Of a stretch of DNA of 64,000 nt, positions 17,667 to 27,004 are shown piece by piece; position 1 is the stretch's first letter, and every line of letters starts with the position of its first letter. Position numbers and translations under genes: made by a program. The stretch spans positions 558,001-622,000 of the forward strand of contig NZ_CP043617.1 in NCBI RefSeq assembly GCF_009258225.1, written 5' to 3'. The stretch comes from Sulfurimonas lithotrophica. GTDB lineage: Bacteria; Campylobacterota; Campylobacteria; Campylobacterales; Sulfurimonadaceae. The notes below the pieces were generated by a model. That model did no database searches. It worked only from the letters and a program-made list of their open reading frames with translations, and was not told the origin of the DNA.

Positions 17667-19034
17667 ATGTTTGATACACTAACATCCTCGTTTACGACAG
17701 CGATGAAAAAAATCCGTACATTTGATGATGACAAGGCACTTAAAAAAGCACTTGATGAGCTTAAAAAGTCTTTACTAAAAGCAGATGTAAACCATAAAGT
17801 CGTAAAAGAGTTAATAACTAACGTTCAAACAAGGACAAAAGAAAAAGGTATAGGAAAAGACCAGTTTCTAGAAGCACTTAGAATCACGCTAAACGAGCTT
17901 TTAGAAGTAGGGGGGAACAAAGGTTTTGTATTTGCTCCAAATCCACCTACTGTTATACTTATGACAGGTCTTCAGGGTTCTGGTAAGACGACAACTACCG
18001 GTAAACTAGCGACTTATTTAAAAAACAAACAGAAAAAAGTTCTTATAGTTGCAGCCGACCTGCAACGTTTGGCAGCGGTTGAACAGCTTCGCCAAATAAC
18101 TACACAGATAGAAGTTGAACTTTACGAAGATGAAGCTACTAAAAATCCTGTAGAGGTTGTAAAAGCGGCGCTAGAGTATGCAAACTCTAAAATCTACGAC
18201 GTAGTTCTAATAGATACGGCGGGTCGTTTAGCAATAGATGATGAACTTATGCAAGAACTTCATGCTGTAAAAGACGTAGCAAAACCAAGCGAGATTTTTT
18301 ATGTTGCAGATTCACTGACCGGTCAAGATGCAGTAAGAACGGCAACTACTTTTAAAGAAAAAATAGGAATAGACGGTGTAATCCTTTCAAAATACGACGG
18401 TGATGCAAAAGGCGGCGTAGCTCTTGGTTTATCTAGTCAAGTTGAAGTTCCATTACGTTTCATCGGTAGCGGTGAAAAGATGGAAGACTTGGAAATCTTT
18501 ATGCCCGAACGCATCGTAAACCGTCTTATGGGCTTTGGAGACGTTGAAGGTTTAGCTGAAAAGACTGTCGGTGTTATTGATGAGAAACAAGCTAAAAAAC
18601 TGACTCAGAAAATTAAAAAAGGTAAGTTCAACTTTAATGACTTTTTAGAGCAGATGGAATCTATGAAAAAGATGGGTTCTATGAAATCACTTCTAGGTAT
18701 GATGCCAGGTATGGGTAACATGAGCAAAGCTTTAAAAGATTTTGATTTAGAAAACTCTGGAGAACTTAAAAATATAAAAGCTATGGTTTCATCTATGACG
18801 CAAAAAGAAAGAGAAGATCCGGATCTGCTTAACAACTCCCGTAAAGAGCGTATAGCAAGAGGATGTGGACTTACTCAGGTTGAGATTAACCGTATGATAA
18901 AGCAGTTTAAAAATGCAGGAAAAATGGCTAAAAAATTCTCAGGCAAAAACGGTATGAAACAACTCCAAGATATGATGGGTCAAATGGGTGGAGCAGGCGG
19001 TATGGGCGGTTTCCCTGGTGGACTTCCAAGATAA
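17667..19034 (+). CDS. ffh: Signal recognition particle protein Ffh
   Basis: Ffh binds the 4.5S RNA and signal sequences of nascent membrane proteins. The 455-residue GTPase has an N domain, a G domain with GLQGSGKTTT at 101-110, the DTAGRL motif, SKYDGDAKGG, FIGSGEKMEDLE, and a methionine-rich M domain (about 325-440) ending in a glycine/methionine tail. It is complete. The neighbours, hemN and others, are unrelated housekeeping genes. Confidence 0.96.
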   Translation: MFDTLTSSFTTAMKKIRTFDDDKALKKALDELKKSLLKADVNHKVVKELITNVQTRTKEKGIGKDQFLEALRITLNELLEVGGNKGFVFAPNPPTVILMTGLQGSGKTTTTGKLATYLKNKQKKVLIVAADLQRLAAVEQLRQITTQIEVELYEDEATKNPVEVVKAALEYANSKIYDVVLIDTAGRLAIDDELMQELHAVKDVAKPSEIFYVADSLTGQDAVRTATTFKEKIGIDGVILSKYDGDAKGGVALGLSSQVEVPLRFIGSGEKMEDLEIFMPERIVNRLMGFGDVEGLAEKTVGVIDEKQAKKLTQKIKKGKFNFNDFLEQMESMKKMGSMKSLLGMMPGMGNMSKALKDFDLENSGELKNIKAMVSSMTQKEREDPDLLNNSRKERIARGCGLTQVEINRMIKQFKNAGKMAKKFSGKNGMKQLQDMMGQMGGAGGMGGFPGGLPR

Positions 19035-19097
19035 AGCTTTTATCCATTCGTTAATAAAGTTTGGAGATAATCGCGTAATTAATAAGAGGCAAATAAG

Positions 19098-20465
19098 ATG
19101 TTAGACTTTTCAAAATTTTTAAAATATTCAAAACCGGGACCAAGATATACAAGTTATCCGACGGCACTAGAGTTTAGTGATTCGTATGCGTATGACGAGT
19201 ATATAAAAAAGATAGAATCGCAAGATCCTTCACGTCCCTTAAGCCTTTATTTTCACCTTCCGTTTTGTAGAAACGCTTGTTATTTTTGTGGATGTAACGT
19301 TGTATTTACGTCTAAAGAAGATAAGATGATGCGTTACGTAGATTACCTAAAACGTGAACTTCAAATCTTAGCTAAGCATCTAGACACTTCTCGTGACGTG
19401 CTTCAGATGCACTTTGGCGGCGGTACTCCTACATTTTTTTCTGCGCCTCAGTTAAAAGAGGTGATAGATGAAATCAAAAAAGTATTTCCAAATTTTAGAA
19501 GTGATGCAGAGATAAGCTGTGAAATAGATCCACGTCATATTACGGAAGACCAGATGAAGGTTCTCTCAGATGCAGGTTTTAACCGTGTAAGTTTTGGTAT
19601 TCAAGATTTTAACGAAAAAGTTCAAGTAGCAGTTCACCGTGTTCAGCCGTATGAGATAACAAAAAAAGCTATGGATTTGGCAAGAAAATATAATATGGTT
19701 TCAGTTAACGTTGACTTGATTTACGGACTTCCTTTTCAGTCACTGGAGACTTTTAAAGAGACTCTTCGTCTTTCACTAACACTTGACCCTGATAGATTTG
19801 CAGTATTTAACTACGCACACGTTCCTTGGATGAAAAAAACTATGCGTAAGATTGACGAGACTACACTTCCACGTCCGGATGAGAAGTTAGAGATTATGAA
19901 ATATACTATCGATTATCTGACATCAAATGGTTATAAAATGGTTGGAATGGATCACTTTGCAAAACCTGAAGATGAGCTTTTTAAGGCTATCGAAAAAGGT
20001 GAGCTTCACAGAAATTTCCAAGGTTATACCACAAAAGGCGGAGCCGACTTGATAGGTGTAGGACTTACTTCTATCGGTGAAGGAGTTGATAGCTACAACC
20101 AAAACTTCAAAGATATGAAAGAGTACGAAGCGGCTATAGAAGAGGGCAAACTTCCGTTTGAACGCGGTATAGTTCTAAATGAAGATGACCTAATCCGCCA
20201 ATACGTGATTATGGAGTTAATGAGTAATTTTAAACTAGATATAGACAGATTTAACAAAAAATTCGATGTTGATTTTAATACATATTTTGCAGATGCACTT
20301 GAAGCTTTAAAGCCGTTTCAAGAGGAAGATTTGTTAAGTATCAGTGAAAATAAAATAGAGTGTAGCCAAACGGGTACTTTACTAATTAGAAACATCTGTA
20401 TGCCATTTGATGCATATATGAAAAAACACGCAGCTAATAAAAAGACTTTCTCAAAAACGGTATAA
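19098..20465 (+). CDS. hemN: Oxygen-independent coproporphyrinogen III oxidase
   Basis: HemN is a radical SAM enzyme that converts coproporphyrinogen III to protoporphyrinogen IX under low oxygen. The 455-residue protein has the cluster motif CRNACYFCGC (C57, C61, C64), GGGTPT, NRVSFGIQDF and DLIYGLP. This is the long HemN form. It ends 1 base before the iron-sulfur protein gene, and the pairing is probably an operon. Confidence 0.93.
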   Translation: MLDFSKFLKYSKPGPRYTSYPTALEFSDSYAYDEYIKKIESQDPSRPLSLYFHLPFCRNACYFCGCNVVFTSKEDKMMRYVDYLKRELQILAKHLDTSRDVLQMHFGGGTPTFFSAPQLKEVIDEIKKVFPNFRSDAEISCEIDPRHITEDQMKVLSDAGFNRVSFGIQDFNEKVQVAVHRVQPYEITKKAMDLARKYNMVSVNVDLIYGLPFQSLETFKETLRLSLTLDPDRFAVFNYAHVPWMKKTMRKIDETTLPRPDEKLEIMKYTIDYLTSNGYKMVGMDHFAKPEDELFKAIEKGELHRNFQGYTTKGGADLIGVGLTSIGEGVDSYNQNFKDMKEYEAAIEEGKLPFERGIVLNEDDLIRQYVIMELMSNFKLDIDRFNKKFDVDFNTYFADALEALKPFQEEDLLSISENKIECSQTGTLLIRNICMPFDAYMKKHAANKKTFSKTV

Positions 20466-20466
20466 A

Positions 20467-21753
20467 ATGGATAAAAAAACAGAAGATATTTTTAACTTTA
20501 CCGCTGTCAGTGATGAGTGTGTAAAATGCGGTAAATGTATCCCGGTATGTACTATACATAACGTTAATGCCGACGAGGTTACAAGTCCTCGTGGTTTTAT
20601 CGATTTGCTTGGTGCATATAAACGTGGTCAGTTAGAACTTGATAAAAATGCAAAAGATATCTTTGAGTCTTGTTTTTTATGTACAGCTTGTACGGAAGTA
20701 TGTCCAAAATCACTCCCTACGGATATGGTAATTGAGCAAGCTCGTGCAGATATAGCACAAAAATTCGGTATAGCTTGGTATAAAAAACTTTTCTTTTTAC
20801 TTCTTCGCCACCGCTGGTTAAACGACTTGGCTTTTAAACTGGGTTACGTTTTTCAAACTTGCGGATTTAAAATAAAAGCCGAAATAGACTCTATGAGTCC
20901 GCGCTCTTTTGTCCCTATGATAAAAGCAGATCGTTTGCTGCCGTCTTTAATGAAGACTTCGTTTTTAAACTCTCACGAAGAAAATATAGATAATGGCGGA
21001 AAAAGAAAAGTAGCAGTATTTATCGGTTGTTTGGGAAACTATAACTATAAAAAAGTCGGGGAGTCTCTTTTAGAGATTTTAGAGACTTTGGAGATAGATG
21101 CTTTCCTCGCAAAAGATCAAAAGTGTTGTGCGGCTCCTGCATATTTTACGGGTGATTTTGATACGGTTGATCATAATGCAAAGTTCAATATTGAATATTT
21201 TGAGAAATTTGGTGATGATATCGAAGCTATCATAGTTCCTGAAGCTACTTGTAGTGCTATGCTGAAGATTGATTATGAACACTTTTTTCATGACCAGCCT
21301 GAGTGGTTAGAGAGAGCAAAAAAAATAAAAGATAAAATATTTATGGCTACAGAGTGGCTTCAGCATCATACCCAGTTAGAACAACTGTTGGCATCTAAAA
21401 AAAGTATGCCAAACATCGTTACTTATCATGATCCTTGTCATGCTAAGAAGATGCAAGGCATCTACAATGAACCAAGAAACCTGATAAGACAAAACTATAA
21501 AATAGTCGAGATGAGTGATCCAAATCTTTGTTGTGGATTTGGCGGTGTAACTATGCAGACTGAGAAGTACCACTTTGCAGAAGCTGCAGGTAAACCTAAA
21601 GCTGCTATGATAGAAAAAAGCGGTGCGGAAATTGTAAGTGCTGAATGTTCAGCGTGTCGTATGCAGATAAACAACTCCATGAATGTAAGCGGCGTTGAGA
21701 ATGTCGAGTTTAAAAACCCTATAGAACTTATAGCAGAGGCTTTAAGAAAATAA
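20467..21753 (+). CDS. (Fe-S)-binding protein with two 4Fe-4S and two CCG domains
   Basis: The 428-residue protein resembles the GlpC/LldE/HdrD group. It has two N-terminal 4Fe-4S motifs (CVKCGKCIPVC and CFLCTACTEVCP) and two cysteine-rich CCG domains (GCLGNYNY...CCAAPAYF and DPCHAKK...CCGFGG...CSACRMQ). Such subunits pass electrons between a flavoprotein dehydrogenase and quinone or heterodisulfide-type partners. No dehydrogenase gene is next to it, so the partner is unknown. It overlaps lgt by 1 base. Confidence 0.85.
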   Translation: MDKKTEDIFNFTAVSDECVKCGKCIPVCTIHNVNADEVTSPRGFIDLLGAYKRGQLELDKNAKDIFESCFLCTACTEVCPKSLPTDMVIEQARADIAQKFGIAWYKKLFFLLLRHRWLNDLAFKLGYVFQTCGFKIKAEIDSMSPRSFVPMIKADRLLPSLMKTSFLNSHEENIDNGGKRKVAVFIGCLGNYNYKKVGESLLEILETLEIDAFLAKDQKCCAAPAYFTGDFDTVDHNAKFNIEYFEKFGDDIEAIIVPEATCSAMLKIDYEHFFHDQPEWLERAKKIKDKIFMATEWLQHHTQLEQLLASKKSMPNIVTYHDPCHAKKMQGIYNEPRNLIRQNYKIVEMSDPNLCCGFGGVTMQTEKYHFAEAAGKPKAAMIEKSGAEIVSAECSACRMQINNSMNVSGVENVEFKNPIELIAEALRK

Positions 21754-22577
21754 TGCCAAATAGCAGTTGGAATCATATATACGATAACTTTGATCCAATA
21801 GCGTTTCATATTTTTTCTTTTCCTATTCACTGGTATGGGATGATGTATGTACTGGCTTTAGTTAGTGCTTTATATATCGGAAAATATTTTATAAAAAGAG
21901 ATAACCTAGAGTTTAAAGAAGGACATTTGGATATCTATTTTATATATATTGAGATAGGTATAATCTTAGGTGCAAGGCTTGGTTTTATCCTTTTTTACGA
22001 TTCTCATACATCTTATTATTTAACTCATCCTTGGCAGATATTTAACCCTTTTGATGCAAACGGTGATTTTGTAGGTATTCGAGGTATGAGTTATCACGGT
22101 GCTATTATAGGTTTTTTTATCGGCTCATACCTTTTTACCAAAAAGTACAAGTCTCCATTTGGAAAAATAATGGATTTGGTCGCAATATCCGTACCTCTTG
22201 CTTTTACGTTTGGTCGTATAGGAAACTTTTTAAATAAAGAACTTATTGGCAGGGAAACGGATGTAAGCTGGGGCATCTATGTCGATGGCGTACTTCGTCA
22301 TCCATCACAACTGTATGAAGCCTTTTTAGAAGGAATTTTAGTTTTTTTAGTTGTTTACAGCTATAGAAAATACCAAAAATTCTCAGGAGAACTAATACTC
22401 GTATATGGGATGAGTTACGGGATATTTCGTGCAATCGCCGAGATTTGGCGTGCCCCTGATGCTCAAATAGGTTATATATGTTGTAATTTTATAACCCAAG
22501 GTCAAGTCATGAGCCTTGGAATGGCTAGTATTGGAGTTATATTTTGGATTTATTTTTATAAAAAAAGCAGAATTTAA
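21753..22577 (+). CDS. lgt: Prolipoprotein diacylglyceryl transferase
   Basis: Lgt is an inner-membrane enzyme that attaches diacylglycerol to the cysteine of lipoprotein lipoboxes. The 274-residue protein has several hydrophobic helices and the family signature GRIGNFLNKELIGRETD. RGMSYHGAIIG and HPSQLYEAFLEG are further conserved segments. It is complete. The ATG overlaps the preceding stop (TAATG). Confidence 0.94.
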   Translation: MPNSSWNHIYDNFDPIAFHIFSFPIHWYGMMYVLALVSALYIGKYFIKRDNLEFKEGHLDIYFIYIEIGIILGARLGFILFYDSHTSYYLTHPWQIFNPFDANGDFVGIRGMSYHGAIIGFFIGSYLFTKKYKSPFGKIMDLVAISVPLAFTFGRIGNFLNKELIGRETDVSWGIYVDGVLRHPSQLYEAFLEGILVFLVVYSYRKYQKFSGELILVYGMSYGIFRAIAEIWRAPDAQIGYICCNFITQGQVMSLGMASIGVIFWIYFYKKSRI

Positions 22578-22579
22578 AA

Positions 22580-23146
22580 TTGAACAGACCAAATAAGCTA
22601 AAAAACTATATGTTAAAAATGAAAGGCTTTGAGAAGTGTCCTCCAAGAAAACCGTTTTCTAAAATACTTTGGTCGTGGTTGGGTGCTTTTTTAGGTATAT
22701 ATACAATATCTATATTAAATGAAAAAATACATCTAAATGCTACCGATACTTTGTTTTTAGTAGGCTCATTCGGTGCATCCGCAGTTTTAATATTTGCGGC
22801 TCCTCAGGCGGATTTTTCACAACCGAGAAATTTTTTAGGCGGTCATGTTATATCTGCACTCGTTGGCATAACGATTTATAAGTTTTTGCATTTTGATATA
22901 GAAGTTTTAAGTGCAATCGCCGTTTCCGTAGCAATTATAGTGATGCACTTTACACGGACAATTCATCCTCCCGGCGGAGCAACTGCTTTGGTAGCTATAG
23001 TGGGTAGTGAGCAAACGCATCAACTTGGTTATCTTTTTGCTTTTATGCCGATACTGTTAAACTCTTTTGTGATGTTTGTTATAGCTCTTGTAATTAACAA
23101 CCTCTCAAATAATCCAAAAAGACATTATCCGCGTTACTGGTTTTAA
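22580..23146 (+). CDS. HPP family integral membrane protein
   Basis: The 188-residue protein has the family hallmark HPPGGATAL, about four to five membrane helices, and the G-S-F-G-A-S-A-V-L segment. HPP proteins in cyanobacteria and plants have been linked to nitrite transport; in bacteria the role is mostly untested. The TTG start lies 2 bases after the lgt stop. It converges with the DUF2062 gene, overlapping by 4 bases. Confidence 0.82.
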   Translation: MNRPNKLKNYMLKMKGFEKCPPRKPFSKILWSWLGAFLGIYTISILNEKIHLNATDTLFLVGSFGASAVLIFAAPQADFSQPRNFLGGHVISALVGITIYKFLHFDIEVLSAIAVSVAIIVMHFTRTIHPPGGATALVAIVGSEQTHQLGYLFAFMPILLNSFVMFVIALVINNLSNNPKRHYPRYWF

Positions 23147-23637
23147 TTTTTTCTATCGTCTCGATGTAGTTTTCTGTCTCTATGCACCGAGCCTTTCCAA
23201 AAGTGATTTACTATCCAAAAAGCAAGTGATGAACCGACTATAGAATAAAAAGCAGTCCCTGTGTATAAGGGAATAAAAATATTGTCCAGATTATTGCTAA
23301 ACCACTCCAGTGTCATCTCGACGGGTTCCGGTTTTATGCCTAGAAAAAAACTGCCTGTTAAATATTCCATGTAGTACATAGGCGGCATTGTAAAAGGGTT
23401 TGATAGCCAGCACATAGCAAGTCCTAGCGGGACGTTGAACTTAAAAAAAGGCATAAAAGCTAGTATGGCAGCCATCTGCATAGGCATAGGTATAAAAGCT
23501 ATAAATATACCCAAAGTAACTCCGCGAGATACCATTTTTCTATTTGTAGAAAGGTATTCATGAGGGACTTTATATTTTTTTATAAACTCTTTTATCTTTT
23601 GGCTTTTTGATATTTTTTTTAAATTTTTTCTGACCAT
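23143..23637 (-). CDS. DUF2062 membrane protein
   Basis: The 164-residue protein has a basic N-terminal part, then two or three membrane helices. The conserved core is RGVTLGIFIAFIPMPMQMAAIL and CWLSNPFTMPPMYYMEYLTG, which match DUF2062. These proteins are small membrane proteins of unknown function. The ATG has a weak ribosome binding site. Confidence 0.78.
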   Translation of the reverse strand: MVRKNLKKISKSQKIKEFIKKYKVPHEYLSTNRKMVSRGVTLGIFIAFIPMPMQMAAILAFMPFFKFNVPLGLAMCWLSNPFTMPPMYYMEYLTGSFFLGIKPEPVEMTLEWFSNNLDNIFIPLYTGTAFYSIVGSSLAFWIVNHFWKGSVHRDRKLHRDDRKN

Positions 23638-23752
23638 CTGATTTGCTTTGTTTAAAGTTGTGATTTTCTCATATATTAATTTTGGAAGATTATATCTTTA
23701 ATATGCTAAAATTTCATATAAATTTACAAGTATAAAAGAAAAGAGAAAATAT

Positions 23753-25012
23753 ATGTCATTTGAAAAATTGGGTGTGATGAAGCCTTTACTCTCAGCTATA
23801 AAAGAGTTAGGGTATAAAAATCCTACAACTATACAAACAAGAGCTATTCCGCTTGTTTTAGCAAAAGAGGATGTATTTGCAACGGCTCAAACGGGTACGG
23901 GAAAAACAGCAGCTTTTGGTTTACCAATGCTTCAAAGACTGCGTAACACGAGTGCAGATGAAAACAGAACTCTGCGCGGTGTTATTTTATCTCCTACGCG
24001 TGAGCTTAGCATCCAGATATATGAAGATTTAAACAACTATGCAAAAAATATGAAATTAAATATAGCCGTACTTGTCGGCGGTAAAGATATAGAATCTCAG
24101 CAAAGAATTTTAAATAAGGGTGTAGATATAGTTATAGCTACACCAGGGCGTTTGATAGAACATGTGGATAAGGGTTTAAAACTTAACGATGTAGAGATAT
24201 TTGTACTTGATGAAGCTGACAGGATGCTTGACATGGGTTTTGTAAAAGAGATAAAAAAAACTCATCCATTACTTCCAAAAAGACATCAAACACTTCTTTT
24301 TTCGGCTACATACTCCGATAAGGTCAGAAAACTCTCAAAACTCATCCTTACAAAACCGCAGTTTATAGAATCAGCTAAAAAGAACTCAACGGTAGATACT
24401 ATAAATCAAGTTGCATATATGGTCGATACCGATAAAAAAGCAGCCTTGTGTGCATATCTTATAGGTTCACGCAACTTTAGACAGGTGCTTGTATTTACAA
24501 AAACTAAAGTAAGTGCGGATGAGCTTGTTGAAGAGCTTAAAAAAGACGGACTAAAAGCTGATGTGATTCACGGCGATAAGACGCAGGCAAAACGTCTTAA
24601 AACTCTTAATATGTTTAAAGAGGAAAAAATACGCGTACTTGTAGCTACGGATATTGCATCCAGAGGTTTGGATATAGAAGAGTTGCCATATGTAATAAAC
24701 TATGAACTTCCAAGCGTACCTGAAGATTATGTGCATCGTGTAGGGCGTACGGGTCGTGCAGGGCGTGAGGGAGAAGCTATAACACTTTTAGATATATACG
24801 AGAAGTTTGATATAAAAGAAATTGAGCGTTTAATAGGTCAAAAAATACCAAAAGAGACGGTTGAGGGTTTTGAGCCAGATCCGACTATAAGACGTAAAGA
24901 CGTTGAAGAGACTAAACTAAAGTCCGAGCATAAAAAAGAGATTAAAAAACCTCGTAAAAAACATTATAAAAAAACTACCAACAAACACAGAAAGGTGACG
25001 AAGAGAGGTTAA
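23753..25012 (+). CDS. DEAD-box ATP-dependent RNA helicase (RhlE-like)
   Basis: All motifs of DEAD-box helicases are visible: the Q-motif (KNPTTIQTRAIP), Walker A AQTGTGKTA, PTRELSIQI, TPGRLIEH, VLDEADRMLDMGF, LFSATYS, ATDIASRGLDIEELPYVINYE and HRVGRTGRAGREG. The 419-residue protein ends in a lysine-rich tail, as in RhlE, that helps RNA binding. Such helicases act in RNA decay and ribosome assembly, often in the cold. It overlaps the convergent DUF4395 gene by 4 bases. Confidence 0.93.
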   Translation: MSFEKLGVMKPLLSAIKELGYKNPTTIQTRAIPLVLAKEDVFATAQTGTGKTAAFGLPMLQRLRNTSADENRTLRGVILSPTRELSIQIYEDLNNYAKNMKLNIAVLVGGKDIESQQRILNKGVDIVIATPGRLIEHVDKGLKLNDVEIFVLDEADRMLDMGFVKEIKKTHPLLPKRHQTLLFSATYSDKVRKLSKLILTKPQFIESAKKNSTVDTINQVAYMVDTDKKAALCAYLIGSRNFRQVLVFTKTKVSADELVEELKKDGLKADVIHGDKTQAKRLKTLNMFKEEKIRVLVATDIASRGLDIEELPYVINYELPSVPEDYVHRVGRTGRAGREGEAITLLDIYEKFDIKEIERLIGQKIPKETVEGFEPDPTIRRKDVEETKLKSEHKKEIKKPRKKHYKKTTNKHRKVTKRG

Positions 25013-25749
25013 TCTTCATCATCCCCAAACTCATTTTCTAGCTGTTTTTGGTATGCTTCATCTTTTTCTTTTTGAAGCTGTGCATCTGTTAAAATTGCTT
25101 CATGAAGAAATTCACCAAAGAATGTTTTAGGTTCTTGGGTTGCTAAAAACAGATACGTTCCCACAATTAGTCCAATCATAGATATTGCCGTTATTGTTTT
25201 TTGAATTGGGTTAAAGGTCTGTATAGGCTCTTTTTGACGTACCTCACATACACCTCCGGGGCAGTGTTTTGCTTCCTCTTTAGTTATAGCTTGGTAAATT
25301 ATACAACCTATACATATTGAAAATGCACTCTCAAGAAAGGTAAGTAAAAGACAAAGTACGCAAAGTAGGACTTTATAAAAAGATATATCCCAATTTATTA
25401 CAAACCACCACATAATCGGAATAAAAATAATCCAACCAAGCGTCCATGCAAATCTTTTTTGCAAAGCACCGACATATTCGGGTTTTTGATTTTGGACAAA
25501 GAATCTTCCCATAAGTAAAGAAGGAACGTAGTTTGTACTTATCATTCTCATAGTAAAATCAAAAAACATAAATGCAAGATATACTCTTGCAACTATTGTG
25601 TGATTGAAACCAATAGCGACAAACACGACAATCATCCCAAGTGTTCCAAGGATTCCTGCCGCCGCTCTTGCTTCTCTTTCATTGATAACTCTTATATCGT
25701 ATCCCGGAACTTTTGCTCCGTATTCCCATAAAAAACTGTGTAAGCTCAA
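25009..25749 (-). CDS. DUF4395 membrane protein
   Basis: The 246-residue protein has about four membrane helices. The opening VPGYDIRVINEREARAAAGIL and the SAFSICIGCIIYQ segment with its C-x2-C-like pair match DUF4395, a family found in sulfur-oxidising and other proteobacteria. An additional cysteine pair (CPGGVC) follows the last core helix. The acidic tail is soluble. Function is unknown. The start is TTG. Confidence 0.75.
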   Translation of the reverse strand: MSLHSFLWEYGAKVPGYDIRVINEREARAAAGILGTLGMIVVFVAIGFNHTIVARVYLAFMFFDFTMRMISTNYVPSLLMGRFFVQNQKPEYVGALQKRFAWTLGWIIFIPIMWWFVINWDISFYKVLLCVLCLLLTFLESAFSICIGCIIYQAITKEEAKHCPGGVCEVRQKEPIQTFNPIQKTITAISMIGLIVGTYLFLATQEPKTFFGEFLHEAILTDAQLQKEKDEAYQKQLENEFGDDED

Positions 25750-25827
25750 AAAAAATCCTTGAATTACTTTTTATTATATAGAATTATATCAAATTTATAT
25801 CACAAAAATTAAATGATACAATTTCAT

Positions 25828-26553
25828 ATGAATGAAAATGAAGAATTAGAGATTTTATATAAAGACGAATATTATATAGCCATTAACAAACCAAGCGGTT
25901 TACTGGTGCATCGTTCGCCTATAGACAGGCATGAAACCCGCTTTGCGATCCAGATGCTACGTGATCAGATAGGTCGCTATGTATATCCACTGCATCGTTT
26001 AGACAAGCCTACTTCGGGAGTATTGTTTTTTGCACTTGATAAAGAGAGTGCGAACCTAGCATCCGAGCAATTTAAAAACCATAGCATTGAAAAAACTTAC
26101 TTGGCAGTTGTACGCGGACATACCGAAGATGAAGGTATTATAGACTATGCTCTAAAAGAAAAACTTGACAAGATAGCCGATAAAGATTCCCGTAACGACA
26201 AAGAAGCTCAAGATGCAGTGACACATTACAAGACTTTGGCTAAAACAGAACTTGACTACGCAGTCGGGCGTTATGATAAAGTTAGATATTCCTTAGTTGA
26301 ACTAAAACCAAAAACAGGTAGAAAACATCAAATACGCCGTCATATGAAACATATATCACACCATCTTTTAGGAGATACCAAATACGGAAGAGGGGAGCAT
26401 AACAAACTGATACGTGCAGAGTTTGATTGTCATAGAATGCTTTTACATGCAAGTAAGTTAAAACTTTACCATCCATACCTGAAAAAAGAGATTTGTATAA
26501 AAGCAAAACTTGATAATACTTTCTCCTCGATATGCAAATTTTTTTTTGAGTAA
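25828..26553 (+). CDS. truC: TruC-like tRNA pseudouridine synthase
   Basis: This RluA-family enzyme has the TruC-type motif YPLHRLDKPTSGVLFF with the catalytic aspartate, the earlier KPSGLLVHRSPIDR and the later KPKTGRKHQIRRHMKH. TruC makes pseudouridine 65 in some tRNAs. No S4 domain is present, as in TruC. I chose the ATG at 25828, because the GATACAAT stretch before it looks like a -10 region; ATG 25813 is in the same frame. About 241 residues. Confidence 0.85.
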   Translation: MNENEELEILYKDEYYIAINKPSGLLVHRSPIDRHETRFAIQMLRDQIGRYVYPLHRLDKPTSGVLFFALDKESANLASEQFKNHSIEKTYLAVVRGHTEDEGIIDYALKEKLDKIADKDSRNDKEAQDAVTHYKTLAKTELDYAVGRYDKVRYSLVELKPKTGRKHQIRRHMKHISHHLLGDTKYGRGEHNKLIRAEFDCHRMLLHASKLKLYHPYLKKEICIKAKLDNTFSSICKFFFE

Positions 26554-26652
26554 TTTACCTATAAGATAATTTTACTATAATATTCGTATAGAAATTATTT
26601 CATATAAAACAGTTTTAAATAAGATACTCACTTAAGTACAAGAGGATGGTAG

Positions 26653-26970
26653 ATGGCTTACAGCATTGATTTAGAAGCAATAGCAAAAGAATTGGATTTT
26701 GATTTGGAAGATGTTGAGATGTTAGTTGATGTTTTTTTAGACAGTGCCGAGGAAGGTCTTGTTGAACTAAAAGATGCAATAGCTCAAAATGATTTAGAAT
26801 CAATATTCGCTTCATCGCATGCTATCAAAGGAAGTGCCGCAAATATAAAACTTGACGAGATATCTTCTCTTGCAAGAAATATAGAAAATAGTGCAAGAAA
26901 TAATAATACAATGGACTATGAAAAGGAATATAATAAATTAAAAGAATTGGTAGAATCAATAAGAGTATGA
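26653..26970 (+). CDS. Histidine phosphotransfer (HPt) protein
   Basis: The free-standing HPt domain of 105 residues has its phosphorylatable H56 in ASSHAIKGSAANIKLDEI, with the four-helix pattern and an acidic surface before it. HPt proteins shuttle phosphate between the receiver of a hybrid kinase and a final response regulator. The REC-EAL gene follows by 34 bases on the same strand. A hybrid kinase that lacks its own HPt lies about 2.4 kb away. Confidence 0.88.
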   Translation: MAYSIDLEAIAKELDFDLEDVEMLVDVFLDSAEEGLVELKDAIAQNDLESIFASSHAIKGSAANIKLDEISSLARNIENSARNNNTMDYEKEYNKLKELVESIRV

Positions 26971-27004
26971 TAAGATTTACAAAATAGCAGGAGGATTATG
27001 ATAA

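Noticed and set aside
21495-21830. 111-residue open frame antisense to the iron-sulfur protein and lgt
   Set aside because: It crosses two good genes on the other strand and has no recognisable domain.
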